41,425 nucleotides of DNA from a virus, in IMG/VR virus record IMGVR_UViG_3300010399_000056, positions 1 to 41,425 of that record, one strand, 5' to 3'. Positions within the stretch are counted from its first letter, which is position 1. Each line of letters begins with the position of its first letter. Under the pieces are notes generated by a model. That model was not told the DNA's origin. It made no database searches and worked only from the letters and a program-made list of their open reading frames with translations. The position numbers were made by a program, and so were the translations under genes. Shown here piece after piece: positions 8,063 to 17,180 of this stretch.

Positions 8063-8506
8063 ATGGCAAGCCTTAAAAAATTAGCAATCACGTCCACCGG
8101 CGTATTCCTGGTGCGCGACGCCGCCGGCAAACTGGTGGAGGACGAGAACGGCCAATGGTCGATCACGGTCCACAGCCCTGGCACCAAACAATTCCAGAAG
8201 GCCAAGCATGCTTACGACGAGAAGCGCAGCAACGCGCTGGCCGCCATCATGGGCCGTGACGACAGCAAGCGCACTCCGGAAGATGACGCGCGCGACGTGG
8301 CCGACTTCCTGGCGGCGGTAACTGTCAGCTTCAACAACTTCGATTACGAAGGCAAGAAGGGCCACGAAGCATACAAAGCCGCATACATGGACATCGAAAT
8401 CGGCCATGTGGCGGACGGCCTTAACAAGTTCCTGGGTGATCGGGGAAACTTCTTGCCGACCAAGGCCGACGACTCGTCGAATACGTCCGACAAATCGCCT
8501 GGCTAA
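8063..8506 (+). CDS. Tail assembly chaperone, short form (lambda G-like)
   Basis: A 147-residue protein between tail tube and tape measure, the invariant place of the lambda gpG-type chaperone. It opens with KKLAITSTGVFLVRDAAGKLV and has a middle of short helices ending in GHVADGLNKFLGDRGNFLPTK. The normal-frame C terminus is a short polar tail (ADDSSNTSDKSPG). It should coat the tape-measure protein during tail assembly and be absent from virions. A slippery heptamer 18 codons before its stop directs a minority of ribosomes into the T frame. Confidence 0.88.
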   Translation: MASLKKLAITSTGVFLVRDAAGKLVEDENGQWSITVHSPGTKQFQKAKHAYDEKRSNALAAIMGRDDSKRTPEDDARDVADFLAAVTVSFNNFDYEGKKGHEAYKAAYMDIEIGHVADGLNKFLGDRGNFLPTKADDSSNTSDKSPG

Positions 8507-8907
8507 ACGCCATCCCGGAAGCGCCGCAGACGCATTCAAGGAGCAGGAAGCCAAAGGCCGCGGCGCCAGGCAGGCCCAGGAGGGAACTGATCAAGCAGTA
8601 TAGGATCGACCCTGTGGTGCCCCCACTGACGGATGGCGCGTATTTGATTGAATATCTGTTCGAGATGGGGCCGACCAACGGGGACCACGCACTAACCGCC
8701 GGCGACCTGGTGAACTACCAGACGTTGATGGGCATAGAGTGGACCCCCCACCAGGCAGGCACGTTGCTGAGATTGTCCCGAGCGTACCTCGGCGAAATGC
8801 ATGCAGCAACAAAGCACGACGCGCCACCCCCTTGGGAGATATTCAAAGCCCCGTGGCGGTGGATCCAGCGGCAGCAAGAAGAGCGACGGCTGGACGCATT
8901 TCTGTAA
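8063..8907 (+). CDS. Tail assembly chaperone GT, made by -1 frameshift
   Basis: The frame from 8449 to 8907 is open without interruption, has no convincing start of its own, and begins inside G. Slippage on G GGA AAC at 8443-8449 joins them: 129 codons of G followed by 152 residues of T, 281 in all, close to the lambda gpGT size. The T part begins LLADQGRRLVEYVRQIAWLN, passes a basic linker, and then has a conserved-looking helical domain (YLIEYLFEMGPT and a TLMGIEWTPHQAGTLL segment) that would recruit tail-tube subunits to the G-coated tape measure. A GTG at 8614 is a possible internal start but lacks a good ribosome site. Confidence 0.88.
8443..8449 (+). promoter_or_regulatory. -1 programmed frameshift site GGGAAAC
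   Basis: In the G frame the heptamer reads G GGA AAC, the canonical X XXY YYZ pattern, and differs from the lambda site (GGGAAAG) only in the last base. After the shift, the T frame stays open for 459 bases. It lies just before the end of G, as expected. Confidence 0.9.
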
Positions 8908-8910
8908 CAC

Positions 8911-8930
8911 CACCGGCCCACGGGCCGGTG
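8911..8930 (+). other. Hairpin between the chaperone and tape-measure genes
   Basis: CACCGGCC-CACG-GGCCGGTG is a perfect 8-bp stem directly after the GT stop and before the AGGAGCA ribosome site of the tape measure. No T-run follows. It probably protects mRNA ends or tunes readthrough. Confidence 0.55.
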
Positions 8931-8954
8931 CTCACCTAGGAGCACTGCAGCGCG

Positions 8955-11900
8955 ATGATCAGCGAAATCGAAATCCGGCTACGCGCCGATATCGCCCGGC
9001 TCCAACAAGACATGGACCAGGCCCGCAAAGCAGTCGGCGGCGGTCTGGATAAAATCAATGCGGCGGTGGGCAAAACCGTCGGACTGCTGGGCGGCCTGGC
9101 GGTGGGTGCCGCTGCCGTTTCCTTTGCCAGTTTCATTAAAGGCGCCATCGACGCCACCGACGCGCTGAACGATTTGAGCGCGCGCACCCAGGTATCCGTG
9201 GAGGATCTTGGGGGGCTGGCCTATGCCGCGAAGCTTTCCGGCACCGAGCTGGATGCGGTAGCGGGCGCGGTGAACAAGCTGGGCCAGAACGTCGGCAAAG
9301 AAACGGACAAATTCCGCGCGCTGGGCGTCACCGCCACCGAGCCGCTGGAAGCGTTTAAGCAGCTGGCCGAGGTGTTCAAAGCCATCCAGGACCCACAGCA
9401 AAGGGCCGCCTTCGGTGCGGCAGCGCTCGGCAAGTCGTGGGCGGAAGTTGCGCCGCTGCTGGACGCCGGCGCGGACGGTATCGACAACCTGGTGAAACGG
9501 GGCAAAGAACTTTCCGGGGTGACGCAGCAGAGCGCGGAGCAGGCGGCCGCCCTGAACGACAAACTGGACGAACTGAGTTTCCGCGCGCAAGGCCTTGGCA
9601 AGAGGCTGGCGGCCGAGGTGGTGCCGGCGCTGGACAAGACAGTCACCGCAGTGACCGCAGCCTATGACGAGTCGGGCAAGCTGGCCGCTCTGTGGACTTC
9701 CCTCGGCGCCGTCGGCGCTTTCCTGTTCACCGACGAATTTGCGAGCGCTTCAGTACAGCTCAAGGGTTTGAACAAGGAACTGGCCCAAACACTCCAGGAT
9801 CTGCAGCTGGCCAAGGAAGCCCCGGCGGTGGGCTTCCTGGGCCGCTGGCTGTTCGGGGAAACCGAAGGGCAACTGGAAAGCAAGGTTGCCAGCCTGCGCG
9901 CACAGATCAAAGGGCTGCAAGGAGAAGTGCCGGCAAAAGACGAACTGGCCGAGTTCATGGCCGGCGTCGACAAGGCGATATCGGACGGGCAGAAGGCCGC
10001 GAAAGCAGCGGAATTCCTCCAGGCCGAAGAGATCGCAGCCGCACGCAAGAAAGCGGCCGAAGAGGCGCAAGCCGCCGCGAAAAAAGAGACCGACGCGTAC
10101 CGCAGCACCATCAGCGCGATCCGGGAAAAACTGGCTGCCGACCAAGCAGAAATGGCCGCAGGTGTGCCGCTGCTGGAAGCGCAAAAAGAGCGGATCAAGC
10201 TGGATCAAGACCTGAAAGAAGGCAAGCTGGTCCTCACTGCAGCGCACGAAAAAGAAGTGCGCGCGGCACTGGAAGCGTTGGAGGTACAGGAGAAGCTGCG
10301 CCGATCCGCTGAGCAGACCAAGAAAGCCACGGAGGAGTTGAACGAAGAGCGCGCGGACGACTACCGGGCTGCGCTCCAGGAAGCCAAGGCCGCCGAGGCG
10401 CTGGTCGAAAATTTTGGCAAAACGAAACAGGCGATCGAACGGGCCACCCTTGCGCGCATGGAGGAGCGGCTGGCACAGCGGGGCGCGCTGGAATTGGACA
10501 AGGCCGAGGTAGAGCAGCTCGAGAGGCTGATCGAGGCGAAGAAACGCGCCGTAGACGCCGGTGACCAGCTGGAGGTACTGGAGCGGCAGAAGGCCGCCAC
10601 CGAAGAGGCCACGAAAGCCCAACAGGATATGTGGAAAGCCATCGAGGACACTGCGCACGATACCTTCGTCAGCATCCTGGACGGCGGCAAGAACGTCGGG
10701 CAGCGGCTGAAAGACTCGCTGAAAAATACTTTTTTCGATTGGCTCTACCAGCAGACCCTGAAAAAGTGGATCATCAACATCGGCACGTCCATGAGCGGCG
10801 GCGCGGCGGGTGGTGGCGGGGACGTCGCCTCGGGCCTGCAACAGGCCGCGGCGATCTTTGGCGGCGGCAGCACGGCCGGCGCCGGCGGATCGTCCAGCGC
10901 GCTAAGCTTGCTATCGACCGGCAAATCAGTCTACGACGCGATCACCAAGGGCTTTGCGGGCGTATCCGCCAGCATCGGCACTATGGTATCTGGTTTCGGC
11001 AACGCGATCGGCTCCAGTGGCATCAGCGCATTCGGCACAGGCATGGGCCTGACCAGCGAGCAGGCCGCAGCGGCTGCCGCCCAATATTCAGCGGCTGGTG
11101 CCGGCAGCACTGGGGCAGGGCTCACGGCCGGCGCCGGCTTCGCCAAGGCGATACCGATCATCGGGTGGATCATCGCAGGTATGCAGGCGGCAAATGGTTT
11201 CATGAAACAGGGATTCACTCCAGGTCGTGACCTGAATGCCGCCGGCAAAGTCGTCGGCGCCCCGACCAATTTCGAATACAGCTCCATGCGCAAGCTGGGT
11301 GTTGGCTCGTCCCTCGCTAATATCATCTCCGGCGCCGCGATCACCACAAAGCTGTTCGGGCGCGCAGCGCCCCGGGTGGAGAGCCAAGGGATTAGCGGCA
11401 TGTTCGGGCCGGAGGGTTTCAGCGGGGAGACGTACCAGAACTGGCTGGCCAAGGGCGGCCTGTTCCGCAGCGACAAGAGGGGCACCAACAAGCAAGCGGT
11501 GTCTGGTGAAAGCGCATCAATTCTGTCAGAAAGCTTCGGCAACGTGAAAGCCATGGCGCTGGCATTCGCCGATGCGTTGGGGGCACCGACCGACCAGATC
11601 ACCACGTACACCCGCACCATTAAGATGGCGTTGACGTCGGATGACACGAAGAATCAGGAAATCTTCAACCAGCTGATGAACGACATCGGCAACGATCTGG
11701 CTTATCGGCTCGTACCGAACCTGGACAAATTCCAGCAGAAGAACGAAACAGCCAGCGCTGCGTTGGCGCGTCTGACCAACAATTACGTGTCGCTGGATGC
11801 GGTGCTCAAGACCATCGGGACAACGTTCGGGGCGGTGGGCGTCGGCAGTCTGGAGGCGCGCGAACGGCTGATCACACTGTCCGGCGGCCTGGAACAATTG

Positions 11901-13157
11901 GCCACCAACGCCGCCGGCTTCGCCCAGAACTTCCTGACCACGGCCGAACGCCAAAAGCCGGTCATGGACGCTGTCACCAAGACGCTGGCCGACATGGGCT
12001 TGGGCTGGGTGGATACGCGCGAAGAGTTCAAGCAAGTGGCCCTTGCCACCGACAAGACCACCGAGGCCGGCGCCAAGCAGTTCGCCGGACTGATGGCATT
12101 GCAGGCTGCCTTCGCTTCGCTCTACCCATCCACCGAGGAGCTGACCGCCGCGCTCAAAGCGCAAGAGGATGCGCAGAAAGCGGCGGCCGAGGCAGCAGCA
12201 CAGGCGGCGGCCGAGGCGGCCAAGGCACAGCGCGAGAAGATGCTCCAAGGGCTGGAGGGCGCAGTGTCTGACACGCTGGCCAACCTCGGCAACCTGGTGG
12301 ATGCGCAGAAACAGAAACAGCAGGACGCCTTCGACGACCTGATCAAAGGGATCAACACCGGCATCGACACGACGAACAAACGGGTGGCGAAACTGCGCGA
12401 GCTGTCGAGCGCGCTGGCCAGCTTCCGACCAGCCCAGACCGGGAATCAGGCGGTGCTGTCACGCCAGGTCGGCGCGGCGCAGATCACCACGGCGCTGGCG
12501 ATCGCCAAAGCATCCGGCGTGCTGCCGTCGGCCGATAGCCTGCAGTTCGCCCTGTCGTCGCTGTCCCAGGATATTTCCGGCGAGTTCGCCACGTCCGAGG
12601 ACTACCAGCGCGCCCAGCTGCGCGCCGCCAACGACATCGCGGCGTTGAACAACTTGGCCGCAGCACAGACGACAATCGAAGAGCGCACCCTGCAGGCCCT
12701 GCAGGAACAGAAGGTGGCCGCACAAACCAACTTCGATGCCCAAATGGGCGTGCTGAATAGCTTGCTCACCACGGCCCGGGAACAGGCCGCCGCAGCCACC
12801 AAGACGGCCGACAGCGTGGCGCGCGCCAGCACCCTGCCCGAGGCTCTGGGCGAGTTCAGCCGCGCGATCACGGCCCTGGTGACGGGTCGCGGCGCAGATT
12901 TGCCACAAAGCAGCTTAACGCAACTGTCGCAAGGCGGTACAATGGGGCAAGAAAATGTTGACGCCCTGCTATACGAATTGCAAACCTTGAACACCCAAAT
13001 GGCGAATTTGAAATCGGAAATGGCGCGCACCGCAGCCAACACGGGCGCCTCGGCGATGTCGAACCTGCAATTAGCACAGCAGTTCGATCAGGTGTCGGCC
13101 GGCGGAAACGCGCTGTTCACTGAGCTGGCGCCTGGCACTACGGTGAAAACGACATGA
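8955..13157 (+). CDS. Tail tape-measure protein
   Basis: At 1400 residues this is the longest gene and sets tail length. By the usual ratio of about 0.15 nm per residue, a tail of roughly 200 nm is expected. The N terminus opens with a helix and a small hydrophobic stretch (GLLGGLAVGAAAVSFASFI, about residues 35-53). Residues 60-300 hold the LSARTQVSVEDLGGLAYAAKLSG region common to tape measures. Residues 330-560 are a long charged coiled coil; 600-740 are Gly/Ala/Ser-rich and hydrophobic (probable membrane-active segment). A second Ala/Gln-rich coiled coil lies near 1060-1300. The stop overlaps the next ATG. Confidence 0.95.
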   Translation: MISEIEIRLRADIARLQQDMDQARKAVGGGLDKINAAVGKTVGLLGGLAVGAAAVSFASFIKGAIDATDALNDLSARTQVSVEDLGGLAYAAKLSGTELDAVAGAVNKLGQNVGKETDKFRALGVTATEPLEAFKQLAEVFKAIQDPQQRAAFGAAALGKSWAEVAPLLDAGADGIDNLVKRGKELSGVTQQSAEQAAALNDKLDELSFRAQGLGKRLAAEVVPALDKTVTAVTAAYDESGKLAALWTSLGAVGAFLFTDEFASASVQLKGLNKELAQTLQDLQLAKEAPAVGFLGRWLFGETEGQLESKVASLRAQIKGLQGEVPAKDELAEFMAGVDKAISDGQKAAKAAEFLQAEEIAAARKKAAEEAQAAAKKETDAYRSTISAIREKLAADQAEMAAGVPLLEAQKERIKLDQDLKEGKLVLTAAHEKEVRAALEALEVQEKLRRSAEQTKKATEELNEERADDYRAALQEAKAAEALVENFGKTKQAIERATLARMEERLAQRGALELDKAEVEQLERLIEAKKRAVDAGDQLEVLERQKAATEEATKAQQDMWKAIEDTAHDTFVSILDGGKNVGQRLKDSLKNTFFDWLYQQTLKKWIINIGTSMSGGAAGGGGDVASGLQQAAAIFGGGSTAGAGGSSSALSLLSTGKSVYDAITKGFAGVSASIGTMVSGFGNAIGSSGISAFGTGMGLTSEQAAAAAAQYSAAGAGSTGAGLTAGAGFAKAIPIIGWIIAGMQAANGFMKQGFTPGRDLNAAGKVVGAPTNFEYSSMRKLGVGSSLANIISGAAITTKLFGRAAPRVESQGISGMFGPEGFSGETYQNWLAKGGLFRSDKRGTNKQAVSGESASILSESFGNVKAMALAFADALGAPTDQITTYTRTIKMALTSDDTKNQEIFNQLMNDIGNDLAYRLVPNLDKFQQKNETASAALARLTNNYVSLDAVLKTIGTTFGAVGVGSLEARERLITLSGGLEQLATNAAGFAQNFLTTAERQKPVMDAVTKTLADMGLGWVDTREEFKQVALATDKTTEAGAKQFAGLMALQAAFASLYPSTEELTAALKAQEDAQKAAAEAAAQAAAEAAKAQREKMLQGLEGAVSDTLANLGNLVDAQKQKQQDAFDDLIKGINTGIDTTNKRVAKLRELSSALASFRPAQTGNQAVLSRQVGAAQITTALAIAKASGVLPSADSLQFALSSLSQDISGEFATSEDYQRAQLRAANDIAALNNLAAAQTTIEERTLQALQEQKVAAQTNFDAQMGVLNSLLTTAREQAAAATKTADSVARASTLPEALGEFSRAITALVTGRGADLPQSSLTQLSQGGTMGQENVDALLYELQTLNTQMANLKSEMARTAANTGASAMSNLQLAQQFDQVSAGGNALFTELAPGTTVKTT

Positions 13158-14110
13158 CGCTGGAGGCGACCGACAGCATCAACATCATGGCGCCGAATGC
13201 CATTACGGCGGCCATGATCACGTCGACCAACATCACGCCAGAGGATCCGAATCCGGCGTGGAACAGCGGCACCACGTACACCACCGGGCAAAGGGCCTAT
13301 TCGGCATCCACGCACCGGGTGTATGAGAGCCTGCAGAACAGCAACCTGAACAAGGACCCCACGCTACCAGCCAACCAGGTAGACAGCCAAGGCAACGGCA
13401 CCTGGTGGCTGGATCTCGGTCCCACCAACTTGTGGGCGATGTTCGACGCCATGGTATCCACGCAATCGGCGCGGGCCAACAACCTCACGATCACGCTGCG
13501 CCCTGGGTCGTTCAACGGTTTCGCGCTGTTTGCGTTGGACGGGGATCACATCCACATCACCGCACGGCAATCGCCGGGTGGCCCGATCTATTATGAATAC
13601 GACGCCGACCTGGAAGATTCAGCGCCTCCGGATTACTACGAATATTTTTTCGACCCGTTCAAGCCGCAGACCCAGCTCATCGCCACCGGGTTGCCGCCCT
13701 ACGCCTCGGCCGAGATCACTTTCGAGATCACCAAGGTAACCGGCGACGCCAAAATCGGCATGCTGGCTATCGGCGTATTCTCATCGATCGGCGCCCCGTT
13801 GCGCGGCGCCTCGGTGGAGCCACAAGATTACAGCTTTATCTCAACTGATCAGTTTGGTACGACCACCATCACGAAGCGCCGCAATGCCACCGGCCTGGTG
13901 ATCAGCGGCAAGTCCGATGTGACCGATGCCAGCGTTGTATTGGACACCATCAAACGGTTGTTGGGCACGCCCGTGGTGGTGATCGGCAGCACGAAGGCCA
14001 ACTATCAAGGCATGACGGTGTTCGGCCTGGTCAGCGGCCGGATGGTCTACGCACCGGACAACGCGGTCGACGAAGTAACGCTCAACCTTACAGTAAAAGG
14101 ACTGGTTTAA
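13154..14110 (+). CDS. Distal tail protein with carbohydrate-binding-like segment
   Basis: A 318-residue beta-rich protein that starts inside the tape-measure stop (ATGA). Residues 33-70 (PAWNSGTTYTTGQRAYSAST, then HRVYESL) resemble the aromatic carbohydrate-binding modules (CBM5/12-like) seen in phage tail-tip proteins. The middle is strand-rich with many aromatic residues. It takes the place where a distal tail or M/L-type minor tail protein normally lies, so it probably forms the first disc after the tube. No known enzyme motif was found. The exact family is uncertain. Confidence 0.7.
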   Translation: MTLEATDSINIMAPNAITAAMITSTNITPEDPNPAWNSGTTYTTGQRAYSASTHRVYESLQNSNLNKDPTLPANQVDSQGNGTWWLDLGPTNLWAMFDAMVSTQSARANNLTITLRPGSFNGFALFALDGDHIHITARQSPGGPIYYEYDADLEDSAPPDYYEYFFDPFKPQTQLIATGLPPYASAEITFEITKVTGDAKIGMLAIGVFSSIGAPLRGASVEPQDYSFISTDQFGTTTITKRRNATGLVISGKSDVTDASVVLDTIKRLLGTPVVVIGSTKANYQGMTVFGLVSGRMVYAPDNAVDEVTLNLTVKGLV

Positions 14111-14111
14111 T

Positions 14112-15806
14112 ATGGCCACCCCACCACCACCAATTACGCCGGTTCCGACGCCGGCCCCGCAGCGCGGCGATCGCTCCACCTTCTCCGACCGCGTGGACGC
14201 TTTCGTCACCTGGCTGGAAGGCGCCACGGCTGAATTTGAAGCAGTGGCCGAGAACACCTACGAGAACGCCACCATCGCAGAAGCATCGGGCGATCTGGCC
14301 TCGGTGGGCCTCGGTATCACCACCGCCGCACCCCACATGCCGAACGTCGACAATGTCGGCGTGGCGGCCGGGTTCTGGTACATCGATGGAACGTCGATCG
14401 GCACGCTACCGCTGGCAGCCAGCCCGGCCATGCTGTTCCACAAAGTGTACGGAACGAACGGTTTCCAGTTGCTGGACTATGCCAACTCCGACCGGATGTT
14501 TTTCCGCCGTCGCACCGGCAGCGCGTGGCAGACCTGGCAGGAAGTGGCGCGGATGACAGACCTCGCCGGCAAAGCCGGTAGCGGCGTCAATACTGATATC
14601 ACCCAGCTGAACGGGGCTTCCCAGGTAAATTTAGTGGGCGCGGTGCCGCTCGTATCGTTCACCGAAAATGATCAGGCCAGCCCAGCCGGCCGGTGGCGCA
14701 TGCGCGCCGAGGGCAATGCCTGGTCTTTGGAAAAGAACACGGCCGCAGGCGGGGATTTTTCCTCCGTAGCCACTCCGTTTAGCGCGAACACGGCCGGCAC
14801 AGGTTTCGCCAGTGGCAACGTGCAGCAAGGCACTGGCATAGGACAGGGCACGAATACTGTCAAATTGGGCTGGGGCTCTAGTGGTGGCGGTTTGAAATTT
14901 ACCATCGACGGTACTGATTTTGGTTATATCGCCAACTCCAGCACAAACCCTTCGAGCGGCGGAACTATTACCTACAACAATCCGCTGACAGCACAGGCGG
15001 CCAACTTCACTACGTTGACCGCCAGTGGTTTGCTCTCCGGCAGCGCCGGCCTGTCGATCACCGGGGCCGCGTCCATCCTTAACGGTGGCGCGCTGGGGAC
15101 ACTGGCCAATAATGGATACCTACAACTCGGCGGTTCGGGTGGCCTGAACATCATTCAGGACTATACCAATATTCAGGCGCGCAACAACGGCGCGGCTACT
15201 ACGCTGAACCTGAACAGCTTGGGCGGCCTGGTGCAAGTCGGTGGAGGCGGATTAGCCACATCGGGCAGCGGTGCCCTGTCAGGCGATAACGTTATCGCCC
15301 GCAATATAGTACAGGTCCAGTCAGCAGGCCCGAATAAAATTCAACTGATGACCGGAGGCACGACCAATGGCTATATTCAATCAAATGGCAGCCAGTGTTT
15401 TGTTGCAGTCAATGCTTCCAACACCATCCAAGCATTCTATGCAGATAATTCTGGCAATTTCACGGCGGCCGGCAACATCACGGCAAACTCCGATGAGCGC
15501 TTGAAAACGAACTGGCGCGATCTGCCCGGATTCCTGGACGAGCTGGCCAGCATTACCCTGGTGGGCGCTTACGAAAGGATTGACACTGGCGAGGATCAAA
15601 TCGGCATGTCGGCCCAGCAGGTGCAGGCCTTCGCGCCCGAACTGGTAACCGCGCACCCGGATACCGGTCTGCTGTCGCTGAACTACGGCGCACTCGGTGC
15701 GGTGGCCGCGGTGAAACTGGCTCAGCGCGTCAAGCACCAGCAGCAGGAAGTCAACGAATTAAAAATACTGGTTAAAAACCTGATCGAGAAAGTAGGCGGC
15801 GCATGA
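14112..15806 (+). CDS. Tail fibre with C-terminal S74 self-cleaving chaperone domain
   Basis: A 564-residue fibre likely to bind the host surface. The N terminus is Pro-rich (PPPPITPVPTPAP), probably the anchor. Residues 20-150 contain a phage-fibre-like SVGLGITTAAPHMPNVDNVGVAAGFWYIDG segment, and residues 160-450 are low-complexity Gly/Ser/Thr/Asn repeats typical of beta-helical or triple-stranded shafts. The last 105 residues are an intramolecular chaperone: NSDERLKTN supplies the Ser-Asp pair near residue 459 at which S74 domains cut themselves off after trimer folding. IGMSAQQVQAFAPELV and a C-terminal coiled coil follow. It has no close ribosome site and lies two bases after the previous stop. 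Confidence 0.9.
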   Translation: MATPPPPITPVPTPAPQRGDRSTFSDRVDAFVTWLEGATAEFEAVAENTYENATIAEASGDLASVGLGITTAAPHMPNVDNVGVAAGFWYIDGTSIGTLPLAASPAMLFHKVYGTNGFQLLDYANSDRMFFRRRTGSAWQTWQEVARMTDLAGKAGSGVNTDITQLNGASQVNLVGAVPLVSFTENDQASPAGRWRMRAEGNAWSLEKNTAAGGDFSSVATPFSANTAGTGFASGNVQQGTGIGQGTNTVKLGWGSSGGGLKFTIDGTDFGYIANSSTNPSSGGTITYNNPLTAQAANFTTLTASGLLSGSAGLSITGAASILNGGALGTLANNGYLQLGGSGGLNIIQDYTNIQARNNGAATTLNLNSLGGLVQVGGGGLATSGSGALSGDNVIARNIVQVQSAGPNKIQLMTGGTTNGYIQSNGSQCFVAVNASNTIQAFYADNSGNFTAAGNITANSDERLKTNWRDLPGFLDELASITLVGAYERIDTGEDQIGMSAQQVQAFAPELVTAHPDTGLLSLNYGALGAVAAVKLAQRVKHQQQEVNELKILVKNLIEKVGGA

Positions 15807-16711
15807 ACATCACGACAAGCATTGTAGATATCGGCCACGGGTTGGACGAGCACGGCGTGCTGGGCGTGCTCAATTTCGCCGTGCTGGCGACGGCCGACAC
15901 CGGCGAAACCTGCCGTTGTGACGTGTCGCAGATCGGCGGCGAATATCCCCCGCCGACCACCCCGCGCACGCCGGTCATGGCGCCAATAATGGCCCCGGTG
16001 ATGGAACCCATCATGGAGCCGGTCATGGAAGATATCACCGAACCGGTAATCGGCCAAGTGCTGGGCGAGGATGGCGAACTGCACGAACAGATCATCGGCA
16101 CCAAGGTGGTCGGGCAGCGCCAGATCGGCGAGCGGCAAGTGGGCGAACGCCAGGTCGGGGAGCGGCAAGTGGGCGAAAAGATCGTCGGCTATCAAGGTGG
16201 GTACACCGAGGCCGAGCTGCTGGCCATCGCGGAAACTGTCGCCGTCACGCGTGATGCACACACCGCCGCCCGTTCGCGCCTGGAAACTATGCTTGCCAAA
16301 CCCTTCGTCTATACACCACCGCCCGTGCACGTGCCGACCGACGCCGAGCGCAAGCAGGCTATGTCCGACCAGATTGATAGCCGCATTGCCTACGTGTACA
16401 GCCGCTACACCCGGTTTCAGCTGGAGTACGAGCTGCGCGAAGCAGCGGCCAAGGCGTACAAAGACGCGGGCTATTCCGGCACGCCCGACGAACTGGTGAA
16501 GCGTTTCGCCGATAACAAGGAACTGCCGTACAACGTCGCAACCGATTTGATCCTGACACAAGCCAATCAGCTGCGCGGCGCGGTCCGGGCACTGGGCACC
16601 TTGCGCATGGACAAGTACCTGGTGACAGATGCGGCAACAATCCAAGAGGCTGCCGCTGCGTTCGATACCACCACGGCGGCTGTTGACGCCATCGACCGGA
16701 GTCTAGCATGA
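15803..16711 (+). CDS. Tail-associated protein with two short tandem peptide repeats
   Basis: A 302-residue protein whose ATGA overlaps the fibre stop. Residues 1-50 look beta-rich (IVDIGHGLDEHGVLGVLNFAVLATADTG). Residues 57-82 repeat P-[IV]-M-[AE] units, and residues 103-130 repeat GERQV five-residue units. The C-terminal 170 residues are helical (YTEAELLAIAETVAVTRDAHTAARS onward) and resemble fibre-assembly or accessory proteins. The position after the fibre suggests a fibre assembly factor or adhesin accessory. I do not recognise the family. The repeats could change copy number by slippage. Confidence 0.65.
   Translation: MNITTSIVDIGHGLDEHGVLGVLNFAVLATADTGETCRCDVSQIGGEYPPPTTPRTPVMAPIMAPVMEPIMEPVMEDITEPVIGQVLGEDGELHEQIIGTKVVGQRQIGERQVGERQVGERQVGEKIVGYQGGYTEAELLAIAETVAVTRDAHTAARSRLETMLAKPFVYTPPPVHVPTDAERKQAMSDQIDSRIAYVYSRYTRFQLEYELREAAAKAYKDAGYSGTPDELVKRFADNKELPYNVATDLILTQANQLRGAVRALGTLRMDKYLVTDAATIQEAAAAFDTTTAAVDAIDRSLA
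16111..16185 (+). repeat. Tandem 15-bp repeats encoding GERQV
   Basis: Five imperfect 15-bp units of the form GGCGARCGSCARGTS encode IGERQ-VGERQ-VGERQ-VGEKI. Third-position differences among units show that the peptide, not just the DNA, is maintained. Confidence 0.75.
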
Positions 16712-17178
16712 CACTCCCAGCGAGCTTCCCCTTGTCCATGTCGCAAATTAACGTGGAGCTAGGTCGGGCGTCGAACGCCACCACCTCGTTGCTGGAAAGC
16801 GCGGTGCGCACACTAGCGCAAAGGCCATCGGGATCCGTGGGCTTTAACAACCTGTTGGGCAAGGCGTCGTTGACGGTCACCGGCAACAGCGACGACCGCA
16901 GCTATAACAGCAGCGGGGTGGGCGGCAATGCAAACTCGTTCCCTACTGTAACTATCGTAGGCGGGCAAGCGCCGTACACTTACGCGTGGAGTTTCACTAG
17001 CAACCCGAACGCGGCCAGCCTGACCAACGGCACGACGGCAACGCCGACCGTCAGCAAAGTCTACACCGCGAATTCAGTCGGGGCTTACTCCTCCACCCTG
17101 CAATGCGTCGTGACCGACAACCTCGGCACGGTGCGCACTGCAACTGGCATCACCGCAAGCGCGAACTGGGAGCCTTAA
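16708..17178 (+). CDS. Minor tail protein with Ig-like domain
   Basis: A 156-residue protein. The N terminus LPASFPLSMSQINVELGR and a following NNLLGKASLTVTG belong to a common opening of tail and fibre accessory proteins (compare the ISLSDI...ELG pattern). Residues 60-156 look like an immunoglobulin or PKD-type sandwich: regular strands, a YTYAWSF tryptophan strand, and LQCVVTDNLGTVRTATG at the end. Such domains decorate virions and bind cell-surface sugars weakly. ATGA overlaps the preceding stop and the next gene starts two bases after its stop. Confidence 0.75.
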   Translation: MTLPASFPLSMSQINVELGRASNATTSLLESAVRTLAQRPSGSVGFNNLLGKASLTVTGNSDDRSYNSSGVGGNANSFPTVTIVGGQAPYTYAWSFTSNPNAASLTNGTTATPTVSKVYTANSVGAYSSTLQCVVTDNLGTVRTATGITASANWEP

Positions 17179-17180
17179 AA

